From: Brevundimonas aurantiaca
GTDB taxonomy: Bacteria > Pseudomonadota > Alphaproteobacteria > Caulobacterales > Caulobacteraceae
Reading direction: 5' to 3'
Length of the DNA: 64,000 bases
Assembly: GCF_014199955.1 (NCBI RefSeq)
Contig: NZ_JACHOQ010000004.1
Span: 1-64,000, forward strand
This document shows positions 52,367 through 61,389 of the stretch, piece after piece (position 1 is the stretch's first letter; each line of letters starts with the position of its first letter). The position numbers and the translations under genes are program-made. The notes beneath the pieces are model-generated. The model did no database searches. It was not told the DNA's origin and was given only the letters and a program-made list of their open reading frames with translations.

Positions 52367-52995
52367 GGCCCTGCTTTACGAGGGGAAGGCGGCCTTGGGA
52401 AGGCGGGGGAGCGATGAAGCCGTATCCGACGGCGGCGACCGCGCAGCGTCCCAATTGAGCGAGGGGACGAAGCGTGCGGGGGAGCCCGTGTGCTTCGTCC
52501 CCTCGCCAAGTCCGGGTTGGACTTGGCCGGGTGGGTTCGGACCTCGGCCTGGGCGTCGTCGGGGCGGGAGCCCGCGAGGACGGTCGGCTGTATCCTGTCG
52601 CGCCCCTGGTCTCAGGCGTTCCGCGGATTGCGTCCGCGTCGTCCGTCGATCCCGATCCGGTTCTCCCTGCGTCCGCCGGTCCTGAAGACCGTCGAAGGCC
52701 GGAAGCCTGGATCCCGCCTGACGTCCGTTACGATCCTGAAGATCGCCCGTTACGCCGGGTCGGAGAGCCGGGCCGGTCCGCTTGAAGCCGGGGTCTCCCC
52801 CGTTTTCCGCGCCGCCGTGTCCCTCGGCCTGTTGACGTTCTCGCGAAAGCCGGTATGAGGCAAGCGCCCGAACTCGCCCCGATGTGCATGACCGGCCCGG
52901 CGGCGGTGGACAAGCCTGTGAACATCGGTGGACGGATCAAATTCGCTTTTGCGGATCAGGGCTTTGCGTCTTCCACAGAAACGGAAGCCGGGCGA
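52367..52995. other. 629-bp intergenic region without a convincing gene
   Basis: Between the divergent-facing ends of the ABC operon start and the kinase stop. It has open frames on both strands, but none has a plausible ribosome site or protein-like composition. The promoter of the ABC operon must be near 52370-52440. A strong hairpin lies at 52458-52505. The remainder (about 52510-52990) looks like decayed repeat DNA. Confidence 0.5.
52458..52505. repeat. 15-bp perfect-stem hairpin
   Basis: GCGAGGGGACGAAGC (52458-52472) pairs perfectly with 52491-52505 around an 18-base loop. It lacks a T-run. It resembles a repetitive extragenic palindrome more than a terminator. It lies 92 bases upstream of the substrate-binding protein start. 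Confidence 0.65.
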
Positions 52996-53976
52996 TCAGT
53001 GATCGGCGGGACGCGGATAGGTCAGGCGGCACAGGGCGCCGGGCGCGCCGTCGACCAGACTGAACCGACCGCGCAGCTGTTCGGTCAGGCCCAGAACGAT
53101 CCGCAGGCCCAGGCTGCGGCTCTGGCCGGGGTCGAAGGCGGGCGGCGGGCCGCAGCCGTCGTCACGCACCTCCAGCCGGCGCTCCCCGTCCGCCTCGTAC
53201 AGGCGGATTTCGATCCGGCCGGGGCGGCCGGGGAAGGCGTGCTCCAGGGCGTTGTTGACGCATTCCAGCAGGATCAGGGCGACCGGCGTGGCCTCTTCCG
53301 CCGTCAGGGCGTGGCAGGCGCGCTCGACCTCGATCGTCACATCCGTGCGGCCCGTGGCCTCCAGGGCGTCGGCGACCAGACGGCGGGCCAGGTCGTCGAA
53401 GGGGGCGGCGGCGCCGTCGGCGTCCAACAGGCTGCGCTGCACCTTGGCGATCAGGGCGGTGCGGGCCGCAGCCTCCGACAGGACGCGCCGGGCCGTCTCG
53501 TCCCGGGTCATGCCGGCCTCCAGCCGCAGCAGGCTGGAGACCACCTGGATGTTGTTGGACACCCGGTGCTGGACCTCCTTCAGCAAGAGGTCGCGGCTCT
53601 CGGCCAGGGCGGCGTTGCGCGCCACCTCGCGCTTCAGACCGTCGGTCGCCGCATTCATGCCGACGATGAAGAAGATGTCGACCGCCACCACGAAGACGTA
53701 GAAGGCCAGGGCCAGGCCGGTCGCTGCGCTCCAGTCGAACCCCGGCGCCCCGATCCAGAACCACCAGGCGCTGAGGCCCGACAGGACGGCGGTCAGGATC
53801 GCCGGCCCCAGTCCGCAGAAATAGGCGATCACCACCACGGCCGGGAAGAAGGTCAGATAGGGGAAGCCCGGCGGGAACCAGTCGGCCAGGGCCATGCGCA
53901 CCCCGAACGCGGTCAGCCAGGCGCAGACCGCCAGGCCGTAGCCATAGAGGGGGCGGCGAAACAGGACCGGGTTCAA
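52996..53976 (-). CDS. DUF4118/HisKA_2 sensor histidine kinase
   Basis: A 326-residue kinase: three or four N-terminal helices of DUF4118 type (about 10-110, with WFPPGFPYLTFFPAVVVIAY), then HisKA_2 with LLKEVQHRVSNNIQVVSSLL (phospho-His in QHRVSNN), and HATPase with LLECVNNALEHAF and RDDGCG. This family includes blue-light and general-stress kinases acting on single receivers such as PhyR. The TTG at 53976 has GAGG upstream; an ATG at 54057 is the alternative. No regulator gene is adjacent. Confidence 0.82.
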   Translation of the reverse strand: MNPVLFRRPLYGYGLAVCAWLTAFGVRMALADWFPPGFPYLTFFPAVVVIAYFCGLGPAILTAVLSGLSAWWFWIGAPGFDWSAATGLALAFYVFVVAVDIFFIVGMNAATDGLKREVARNAALAESRDLLLKEVQHRVSNNIQVVSSLLRLEAGMTRDETARRVLSEAAARTALIAKVQRSLLDADGAAAPFDDLARRLVADALEATGRTDVTIEVERACHALTAEEATPVALILLECVNNALEHAFPGRPGRIEIRLYEADGERRLEVRDDGCGPPPAFDPGQSRSLGLRIVLGLTEQLRGRFSLVDGAPGALCRLTYPRPADH

Positions 53977-54072
53977 AGCCTCACTTCTCCCCGATTCCCG
54001 CGTCCGGATCGCGCGGTGGTGAAGGTTTGGGAGGTAAGGGAAATCCCTCAGTCCCACAATCGGGAATTTTCC

Positions 54073-55047
54073 TTAGGACTTCAGGTGTCTGTTGAGCCAG
54101 TGACGGACGGCCGCCCGCGCCCCGCGCGCGGCCGGGCCGCCGAAATGCAGGAAGCCGTGGGGCGCCTCGGGGACGCGGATCAGATCGGCGTCCGACGCCT
54201 CGCCCCAGCGGGTCGCCATCAGCAGACTGTCTTCGAACAGGGGGTCGTATTCCCCAACCAGGAAAAGGGCGGGCGACAGGCCCTCGAGGTCGGCGTAGAG
54301 GGGCGAGACGTCGGGCCGGCGCAAGGCCTCCTCGTCGCGGTCGGGCGCCAGCCGCGCCAGATCCGCCTGCATGGTCGGGCCGTCGAACAGCAGGGTCTCG
54401 GGTCCCGCCGAGCGGACGTCCTCGGTTCCCGAGAGGTCGAAGACCCCATAGGTGAAGACGCAGCCTTTGACCTTGTCGATCAGGCCCTGGTCGCGCAGGG
54501 CGACGGCGGTCAGGGCCGCCAGATGGCCGCCGGCGGATTCCCCGGTCAGAAAGACGGTCGCGGCGCCCAGATCGTCGACATGGGTCACGGTCCAGTGGGC
54601 GGCGGCCAGGCAGTCGGCGATGGCGGCGTCGATATAGACGCCGCGCCGTTCGGACAGCAGGCGGTAATCGACCGAGACGACGCAGAAGCCGTGCCGGGCC
54701 AGATGGGCGTTCAGCCGGTCGTTCAGCCCGGCGCTGCCCAGAACCCAGCCGCCGCCGTGAATGTCCAGCACCACGGCGCGGGGCGGGCCTTCGGGCCGAA
54801 GGATGCGCAAGGGAACGGGCGTCTCGCCGTCGGTCTGGCGGATTTCGACGGTGACGCCGCGCTTGCGCAGGCGGGGAACGGTGACGGCCCCGGCGGCCGC
54901 GTCCAACCACAGGGACAGGCGCTGGCCCGCCTCGATCCGCCAGGGGTCGGTCCGCAGACGCGGGGCGCGGGCCAGGACGGCGTTGATCCGCCGCACCGCC
55001 GCCTGCTGGGCCGGGGGAAAGTCGACGACATGGGTGGAAAGGGTCAT
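54073..55047 (-). CDS. Alpha/beta hydrolase, hormone-sensitive lipase family
   Basis: A 324-residue esterase of family IV type. The oxyanion motif is HGGGWVLGS, the nucleophile is in GESAGGHLA, the acid in VGEYDPLFED, and the catalytic His in APHGFLHF. It lacks a signal peptide, so it should act in the cytosol on short-chain esters. The substrate is unknown. It is divergent from a small membrane protein gene at 55140. Confidence 0.92.
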   Translation of the reverse strand: MTLSTHVVDFPPAQQAAVRRINAVLARAPRLRTDPWRIEAGQRLSLWLDAAAGAVTVPRLRKRGVTVEIRQTDGETPVPLRILRPEGPPRAVVLDIHGGGWVLGSAGLNDRLNAHLARHGFCVVSVDYRLLSERRGVYIDAAIADCLAAAHWTVTHVDDLGAATVFLTGESAGGHLAALTAVALRDQGLIDKVKGCVFTYGVFDLSGTEDVRSAGPETLLFDGPTMQADLARLAPDRDEEALRRPDVSPLYADLEGLSPALFLVGEYDPLFEDSLLMATRWGEASDADLIRVPEAPHGFLHFGGPAARGARAAVRHWLNRHLKS

Positions 55048-55139
55048 GAGGCTGGAGTGGGTAAGGGCGGCTTTGGTTTCAAGGGCGGAGGTTTCGGAAG
55101 GTCTCGTCAGCCGAAAGAAACCCGGCTAACGTCCGCCCC

Positions 55140-55322
55140 ATGAAGAAGCTCACCCCCTTCGGCGTTCTGCTGATCTTCGGCCTGATCGGCCTGCTCACCG
55201 ACAAGTTCGGCCTGTGGTTCGCCTTCGGCCTGGTCGCCTTCATCGTGGTCGGTGTGATGCAGAACCGGGGAGCGGGAAAGACGCCGCCTGAGGATCAGGA
55301 CGGCGGACCGGCGCAGGGCTAG
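55140..55322 (+). CDS. Small membrane protein
   Basis: A 60-residue protein with two hydrophobic segments (about 8-20 and 24-41) joined by TDKFG and a short charged tail. It is plausible as a real gene for its clean hydrophobic pattern and Lys-rich start (MKKLTPFG). Function unknown; stop overlaps the 3' end of the gene at 55319. Confidence 0.6.
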   Translation: MKKLTPFGVLLIFGLIGLLTDKFGLWFAFGLVAFIVVGVMQNRGAGKTPPEDQDGGPAQG

Positions 55323-56128
55323 ACGACCGTTCCGTCCGCCGGACGAGGACTGGGCTTGCGCTGAAAGACGACCTGAAGCGCCACATTCTTGATCTGCGAC
55401 CGTTCGATCAGCAGCAGGGGAATGGGCGCCGCGCGGGCCATCACCCTGTGACTGAGGCTGGTCTTTGTGGGCTCCAGCCGGAAGGCTTGGCAGTTCTTCA
55501 GGGTCAGGGCGACGATCTGCTTGTCGGTGTCGAGAGACAGGCTGGCGACCTCGCCCTCATAGCCGACCCAGCCGTTCTCGGTCTCCATGTCGGTCACCAC
55601 ATAGGCGGCCAGATGCTTGTCGTAGGCGGCTTCGGGACTGAGCTGAACCAGGGTCGAAGCCCAGCCGCCGTACAGAAATCGGAACAGGGGGACCGCAGGC
55701 TGGGGCGGCTCAAGCCGAGCCCGAGCGATGCTGGTCCGCTCCGCACGGCCGATCGCCCACCGCATGACCAGATAGGCGCCGATCGAAAGGACCAGGAGGA
55801 CGAACAGCAGCGACCAGACCTCAAGTCCGAGGAAGGGGTCGGTCTTGGGCGGGGCGGCCCGGAAATAGGCGTAAGGATTGGGGTTCCACGGCGGACGCAA
55901 GGCCGGAAGGGAGTAGGCGACGCCGTCCCCCAGGACGAAGACGAAGGCCGCCGCCGCATGGGCCGTCAGGGCGCCGAAGATGACGATGGACAGGGCGGTG
56001 AAGGAGTTGGGGGCAGGTGGGGCCGGCGCCACCACCTTGCCGCCGCCCGAGGTGTAGAGGGCGGCGAACACCGCCAGACCTGGAGCCAGGATGAACAGCG
56101 CCCAGGCGACCCCGAGCGTGACGGTCAA
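55319..56128 (-). CDS. Membrane protein of unknown function (possibly DUF6338)
   Basis: A 269-residue protein with three transmembrane helices (about 5-25, 45-70 and 105-125) and a C-terminal beta-rich cytoplasmic domain (LVQLSPEAAYDKHLAAYVVT, TENGWVGYEGEVASLSLD, KNVALQVVFQRK). The layout resembles DUF6338, but I am not certain. It overlaps the small gene upstream by ATGA. Confidence 0.65.
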   Translation of the reverse strand: MTVTLGVAWALFILAPGLAVFAALYTSGGGKVVAPAPPAPNSFTALSIVIFGALTAHAAAAFVFVLGDGVAYSLPALRPPWNPNPYAYFRAAPPKTDPFLGLEVWSLLFVLLVLSIGAYLVMRWAIGRAERTSIARARLEPPQPAVPLFRFLYGGWASTLVQLSPEAAYDKHLAAYVVTDMETENGWVGYEGEVASLSLDTDKQIVALTLKNCQAFRLEPTKTSLSHRVMARAAPIPLLLIERSQIKNVALQVVFQRKPSPRPADGTVV

Positions 56129-56346
56129 ACGGCGCGCGCCGGGGTCTTGGCCTGCATCTTGGCCTGAGCCTGGGCGGGCGCCTCGGCCTGAGCGGTGGTC
56201 GCGACAGAGGGCGGCGCGGGCAGGATGACGACGCCGTCGTCGCGACGCTCGCCCTTGGCGATGGCGGCCGACCAGCTGCCGTACTGTTCGACGATCCTGC
56301 GACCGGCGCGCAGGGTCTCTTCAGAAGCGATCTGCATCGTCGACAT
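56125..56346 (-). CDS. Small hypothetical protein
   Basis: A 73-residue protein with a folded-looking front (IASEETLRAGRRIVEQYGSW) and an Ala/Gln-rich tail. It overlaps the membrane protein gene at 56128 by ATGA, so the two are probably cotranscribed. A GGAGAC ribosome site precedes the ATG. No family is recognised. Confidence 0.55.
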   Translation of the reverse strand: MSTMQIASEETLRAGRRIVEQYGSWSAAIAKGERRDDGVVILPAPPSVATTAQAEAPAQAQAKMQAKTPARAV

Positions 56347-56414
56347 GGAGTCTCCTTCAGGGCTTCACCCTAGCATGAGATTGGGTTTGGCGCATCCGAT
56401 TCAAGCGGCGCCCC

Positions 56415-58349
<1,935 letters not shown>

Positions 58350-58465
58350 CTGACTTTCGATCCTCCCTGGGGAGGCTGTACGGGCGGGGAAGGGGCGGGA
58401 AGGGCGTTGATCTAAGGGCTGGAGGGCCGAGACGCCACCGGAAAGATCGTCCAGCGGCGCCCAGC

Positions 58466-58493
58466 TTGACAGTTACCGTCCGGCCGGTATGTA
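58466..58493 (+). promoter_or_regulatory. Promoter and operator of the TetR/SMR operon
   Basis: TTGACA (58466-58471) and TATGTA (58488-58493), 16 bp apart, form a plausible promoter. The dyad TACCG-N6-CGGTA (58474-58489) lies between them, where a TetR repressor would block it. The predicted transcript would begin near the ATG at 58500, suggesting a leaderless mRNA. Confidence 0.55.
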
Positions 58494-58499
58494 GCGTTT

Positions 58500-59078
58500 A
58501 TGGACACCCCCTCCCGCCGCCGCGCGCCCGATCAGACCCGCGCCGAAATCATCGACAAGGCCCTGGAGGTCGCCGCCGAACTGGGGGCGACGGGCTTCAC
58601 CCTGGATGCGGTGGCGGCGCGCACCCGCGTCAGCAAGGGCGCCCTGCTGCACCACTTTCCCAGCAAGACCGCCCTGTTGGAGGGGATGATCGATCATCTG
58701 GGGGCCATGCATGTGGAGAGCGTCCTGGCCGAGGCGGCGCGCGATCCGGAGCCCTACGGCCGCAACGCCCGCGCCTATCTGAGGGTGACGGTCAATGAGC
58801 CGGTGACCTTGCAGGACGTCAGCATCGGCCGGGTCGTCCTGGCCGCCTTCGCCCTCGATCCCAGCCTGGTGCTGCGCTGGAAGGCCTGGATGGACCGGAT
58901 CAAGATCGATGATCCCAATGATCCGGTCGGGGCCGACGACGCCCTGATGCTGCGGCTGATCGCCGACGGCCTGTGGATGTCGGACCTGTTCGGCCTGCAT
59001 CAGGTCTCGGACGAGCAGCGCAAGGCCCTGCTGTCCCTGCTGACGCCGGGCCATACGATCACGGCCAACGAGCCGTGA
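58500..59078 (+). CDS. TetR family regulator
   Basis: A 192-residue repressor: N-terminal helix-turn-helix with GATGFTLDAVAARTRVSKGALLHHFPSK and a helical ligand domain. (The recognition helix is TRVSKGALLHHF.) It overlaps by GTGA with an SMR-family efflux gene that it presumably represses. A dyad in its own promoter suggests autoregulation. Confidence 0.92.
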   Translation: MDTPSRRRAPDQTRAEIIDKALEVAAELGATGFTLDAVAARTRVSKGALLHHFPSKTALLEGMIDHLGAMHVESVLAEAARDPEPYGRNARAYLRVTVNEPVTLQDVSIGRVVLAAFALDPSLVLRWKAWMDRIKIDDPNDPVGADDALMLRLIADGLWMSDLFGLHQVSDEQRKALLSLLTPGHTITANEP

Positions 59079-59413
59079 GCCCCGTCACCTGGGCCGCCCT
59101 CTTGGCCGCCATCGCCTGCGAAGTGGCGGGCACCAGCCTGCTTCAGGCCTCGCAGCAGTTCACCCGGCCCTGGCCGACGGCGGGGACGGCGGTCTGCTAC
59201 GGCCTGGCCTTCTATCTGCTGTCGGTGGCCCTGAAGCAGATGCCGGTGGGGATCGCCTATGCGATCTGGAGCGGCCTGGGGGTGGTGGCGATCTCGGTGA
59301 TCGGCGCCGTGGCCTTTCGCCAGAGGCTGGATGCGCCCGCGATGCTCGGCCTGGCCCTGATCGTCGGCGGGGTGGTGGTGATCCAGTTGTTTTCCAAGAG
59401 CATGGCTCACTGA
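59075..59413 (+). CDS. SMR family multidrug efflux protein
   Basis: A 112-residue four-helix transporter. The essential membrane glutamate is in AIACEVAGTSLLQAS (about residue 16), with the SMR motifs YGLAFYLLSVALKQMPVGIAYAIWSGLG. The GTG start at 59075 overlaps the TetR stop. Probably a dimeric proton-coupled exporter of quaternary ammonium compounds, in the EmrE/QacE group, or a guanidinium exporter. Confidence 0.92.
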   Translation: MSPVTWAALLAAIACEVAGTSLLQASQQFTRPWPTAGTAVCYGLAFYLLSVALKQMPVGIAYAIWSGLGVVAISVIGAVAFRQRLDAPAMLGLALIVGGVVVIQLFSKSMAH

Positions 59414-59513
59414 GCCGTGGTTATCTGGCGTTAAGTTTTATCGTCCTAGCCTTCGCGCTTGCCTCGGTTCGCCCGCCTCCCCTTGTGGCGCGCCGGGCGG
59501 GACGGGGGTCTCC

Positions 59514-60560
59514 ATGAGTGAAGCGGACGCGGGCGTCAGGCCCGAGCGTATTCTCGAACTGTCTGAGCGGCTGAACGCCGTGGCGGGCGAGAAGATCGGC
59601 GAGATCGCCTCGGTCAACCGGGCCTCCAAGATGCTGGTGGTCAACGCCCAGGTGGTGGCCGCCCGCAGCGGCGAGGCCGGGCGCAGCTTCATGGTGGTGG
59701 CCGAGGAGTTCAAGCGCATCTCGGGCCAGATCGACGACATCGCCGGCGCCCTGGAGCAGCAGGTGCGGGGCGACCTGACCGAGCTGTCGGCCATCGGCGG
59801 GGCGATCCTGGGCCAGCTGCGGGGCCAGAGGCTGGCGGACCTGGCGCTGAACGCCATCGAGATCATCGACCGGAACCTGTACGAGCGGACCTGCGACGTG
59901 CGCTGGTGGGCGACCGACAGCGCCGTGGTGGATTGCGTCGCCCAGCCGGACGCGGCCAAGGCGGACCACGCCGGCCGCCGGCTGAAGGTCATTCTGGACG
60001 CCTACACCGTCTATCTGGACCTTTGGATCTGCGACAGGGCCGGGACGATCGTCGCCAACGGTCGGCCGGACCGCTATCCGGTCAGGGGTCAGTCGGCGCG
60101 GGAGATGGCCTGGTTCCGCGACGCCCTGGCGACCAAGTCGGGCGACGATTTCGCCGTGGCGGACATCGCCCGGCTGGAGGCGTTGAACGGGGCGCCGACG
60201 GCGACCTACGCCACCGCCATCCGACAGGGCGGCCTGGCGAACGGGGCGGCGATCGGGGTTCTGGGCGTCCATTTCGACTGGCAGGCCCAGGCCCAGACGG
60301 TGGTGGACGGGGTGCGGCTGACGCCCGACGAAAAGGCCCGGACGCGGGTGCTGCTGCTGGACCAGAAGCACCGCGTCCTGGCGGCCTCGGACGGGGTCGG
60401 GGTGCTGAGCGAGACGGTCAAGCTGGACGTCGCGGGCGGCGTCATGGGCAGCTACGCCAAGGGGGACCGGACCGTCGGCTACGCCCGCACGCCGGGCTAT
60501 GAGACCTATCAGGGTCTGGGGTGGTATGGATGCCTGGTCCAGGACGCGGCCGCCATCTGA
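59514..60560 (+). CDS. Soluble MCP-like protein with C-terminal Cache domain
   Basis: A 348-residue cytoplasmic protein with no membrane segment or signal peptide. The N-terminal 120 residues retain the tip half of the MCP hairpin (SKMLVVNAQVVAARSGEAGR and SFMVVAEEFKRIS). After a helical connector (about 100-160), a PAS/Cache-like sensory domain fills the C-terminal half (LKVILDAYTVYLDLWICDRA, GIV-type strands, AIGVLGVHFDWQAQAQ). Domain order is the reverse of normal receptors. A TTAA half-site at 59431 hints at CtrA-linked expression. Confidence 0.8.
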   Translation: MSEADAGVRPERILELSERLNAVAGEKIGEIASVNRASKMLVVNAQVVAARSGEAGRSFMVVAEEFKRISGQIDDIAGALEQQVRGDLTELSAIGGAILGQLRGQRLADLALNAIEIIDRNLYERTCDVRWWATDSAVVDCVAQPDAAKADHAGRRLKVILDAYTVYLDLWICDRAGTIVANGRPDRYPVRGQSAREMAWFRDALATKSGDDFAVADIARLEALNGAPTATYATAIRQGGLANGAAIGVLGVHFDWQAQAQTVVDGVRLTPDEKARTRVLLLDQKHRVLAASDGVGVLSETVKLDVAGGVMGSYAKGDRTVGYARTPGYETYQGLGWYGCLVQDAAAI

Positions 60561-60592
60561 TGGCCGCATCCGTCGATTAGGCGCCCCGTCCG

Positions 60593-61060
60593 ATGATGCC
60601 CGCTTCCCCCCGACCCTATTGGGAAACCAAGACCCTGGCCGAGATGACCCCGGCCGAGTGGGAGGGGCTGTGCGACGGCTGCGGCCTGTGCTGCGTCATC
60701 CGGTTCGAGGACGAGGACACGGGCGAGGTGATCCCGACGCGGGTCCACTGCCGGCTGTTCGATCCGAACGCCTGCGCCTGTTCGGACTATGCGAACCGCA
60801 AGGCCCATGTGCCGGACTGCATCAAGCTGACGCCGCACAATATCGAGGCGCTGGAGTGGATGCCCCTGTCCTGCGCCTATCGCCGGCTGCACGAGGGGCG
60901 GCCGCTGGCGGCCTGGCATCCGCTGGTCTCGGGCGATCCCGAGACGGTGCATACGGCCGGGGTTTCGGTCCGGGGACAGACGATCTCGGAACTGGCCCTG
61001 GCCGAGCCGGAAGACGCCCTGGACTTCGAGGCGCCCGAATGGATGGTCGAGCGGGGGTGA
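60593..61060 (+). CDS. YcgN family cysteine cluster protein
   Basis: A 155-residue UPF0260/YcgN protein. The cysteine cluster is [16 protein letters not shown] near residues 27-42, with C...[10 protein letters not shown] and PDC later, and [20 protein letters not shown], all typical of the family and probably zinc or iron-sulfur binding. Function is unknown. The last codons abut a decayed IS5 element whose homology begins near 61053, which may have supplied the stop codon. Confidence 0.9.
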   Translation: MMPASPRPYWETKTLAEMTPAEWEGLCDGCGLCCVIRFEDEDTGEVIPTRVHCRLFDPNACACSDYANRKAHVPDCIKLTPHNIEALEWMPLSCAYRRLHEGRPLAAWHPLVSGDPETVHTAGVSVRGQTISELALAEPEDALDFEAPEWMVERG

Positions 61061-61303
61061 CGGTGGCGACGCCTCTGGCTTCCAGGTCGGCCAGGATGAA
61101 GTCGGCGTCGTAGCCCTTGTCGGCGAGCAGGACGCAAGGGTCGGGACCGGGTTGGTCCATCACCGGCGCATAGCCCTTCACATCCGAGACCTGACCGCCG
61201 CTCAGACAAACCGCGACAGGGAGGCACTGAGTGGCCGCCGATCCCGCCTCGGTCCCGTCTCGATCACGAACGGCTCGAAGAAGGCCCATTCCTCGTCCGT
61301 CAT
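61053..61303 (-). pseudogene. IS5-family transposase remnant
   Basis: The first 24 codons (start ATG at 61303, TDEEWAFFEPFVIETGPRR) are intact. An internal deletion then joins, out of frame, to the catalytic-domain part GGQVSDVKGYAPV and LADKGYDADFILADLEARGV, and the gene is cut off at the YcgN junction. DDE-type transposase of the IS5 group; not functional. Confidence 0.82.
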
Positions 61304-61389
61304 CAAACCCCGAACCAACGCCGCTCTCCGCAAAGAACAGCCTTGAATCAGCAATCAGAGAATCTGGGAATCCACTTTGTCCGCACCGC
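61053..61389 (-). mobile_element. Decayed IS5-family element (left copy)
   Basis: A fragment of the same IS that enters at the right window end: 61058-61119 nearly matches 63939-64000. The right edge carries an inverted repeat (61372-61389, read outward GCGGTGCGGACAAAGTGG) followed by CTAG (61390-61393), the YTAR target of IS5-type elements. The left end is truncated at the YcgN gene. Confidence 0.8.

Noticed and set aside
52367..52560. Possible TPP riboswitch before the THI5-type ABC operon
   Set aside because: The conserved TPP elements (CTGAGA and the GGATAATG-like 3' part) are not found on the minus strand.
52474..52858. Overlapping open frames in the gene-free interval
   Set aside because: No ribosome sites, no protein-like composition, and one frame reads through sequences resembling dispersed repeats.
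52880..52990. DnaA-box-like words (GTGGACAAG, TTCCACAG) in a non-coding region
   Set aside because: Matches to the DnaA box are poor, there is no AT-rich unwinding stretch, and no origin marker genes are near, so I do not call an origin.
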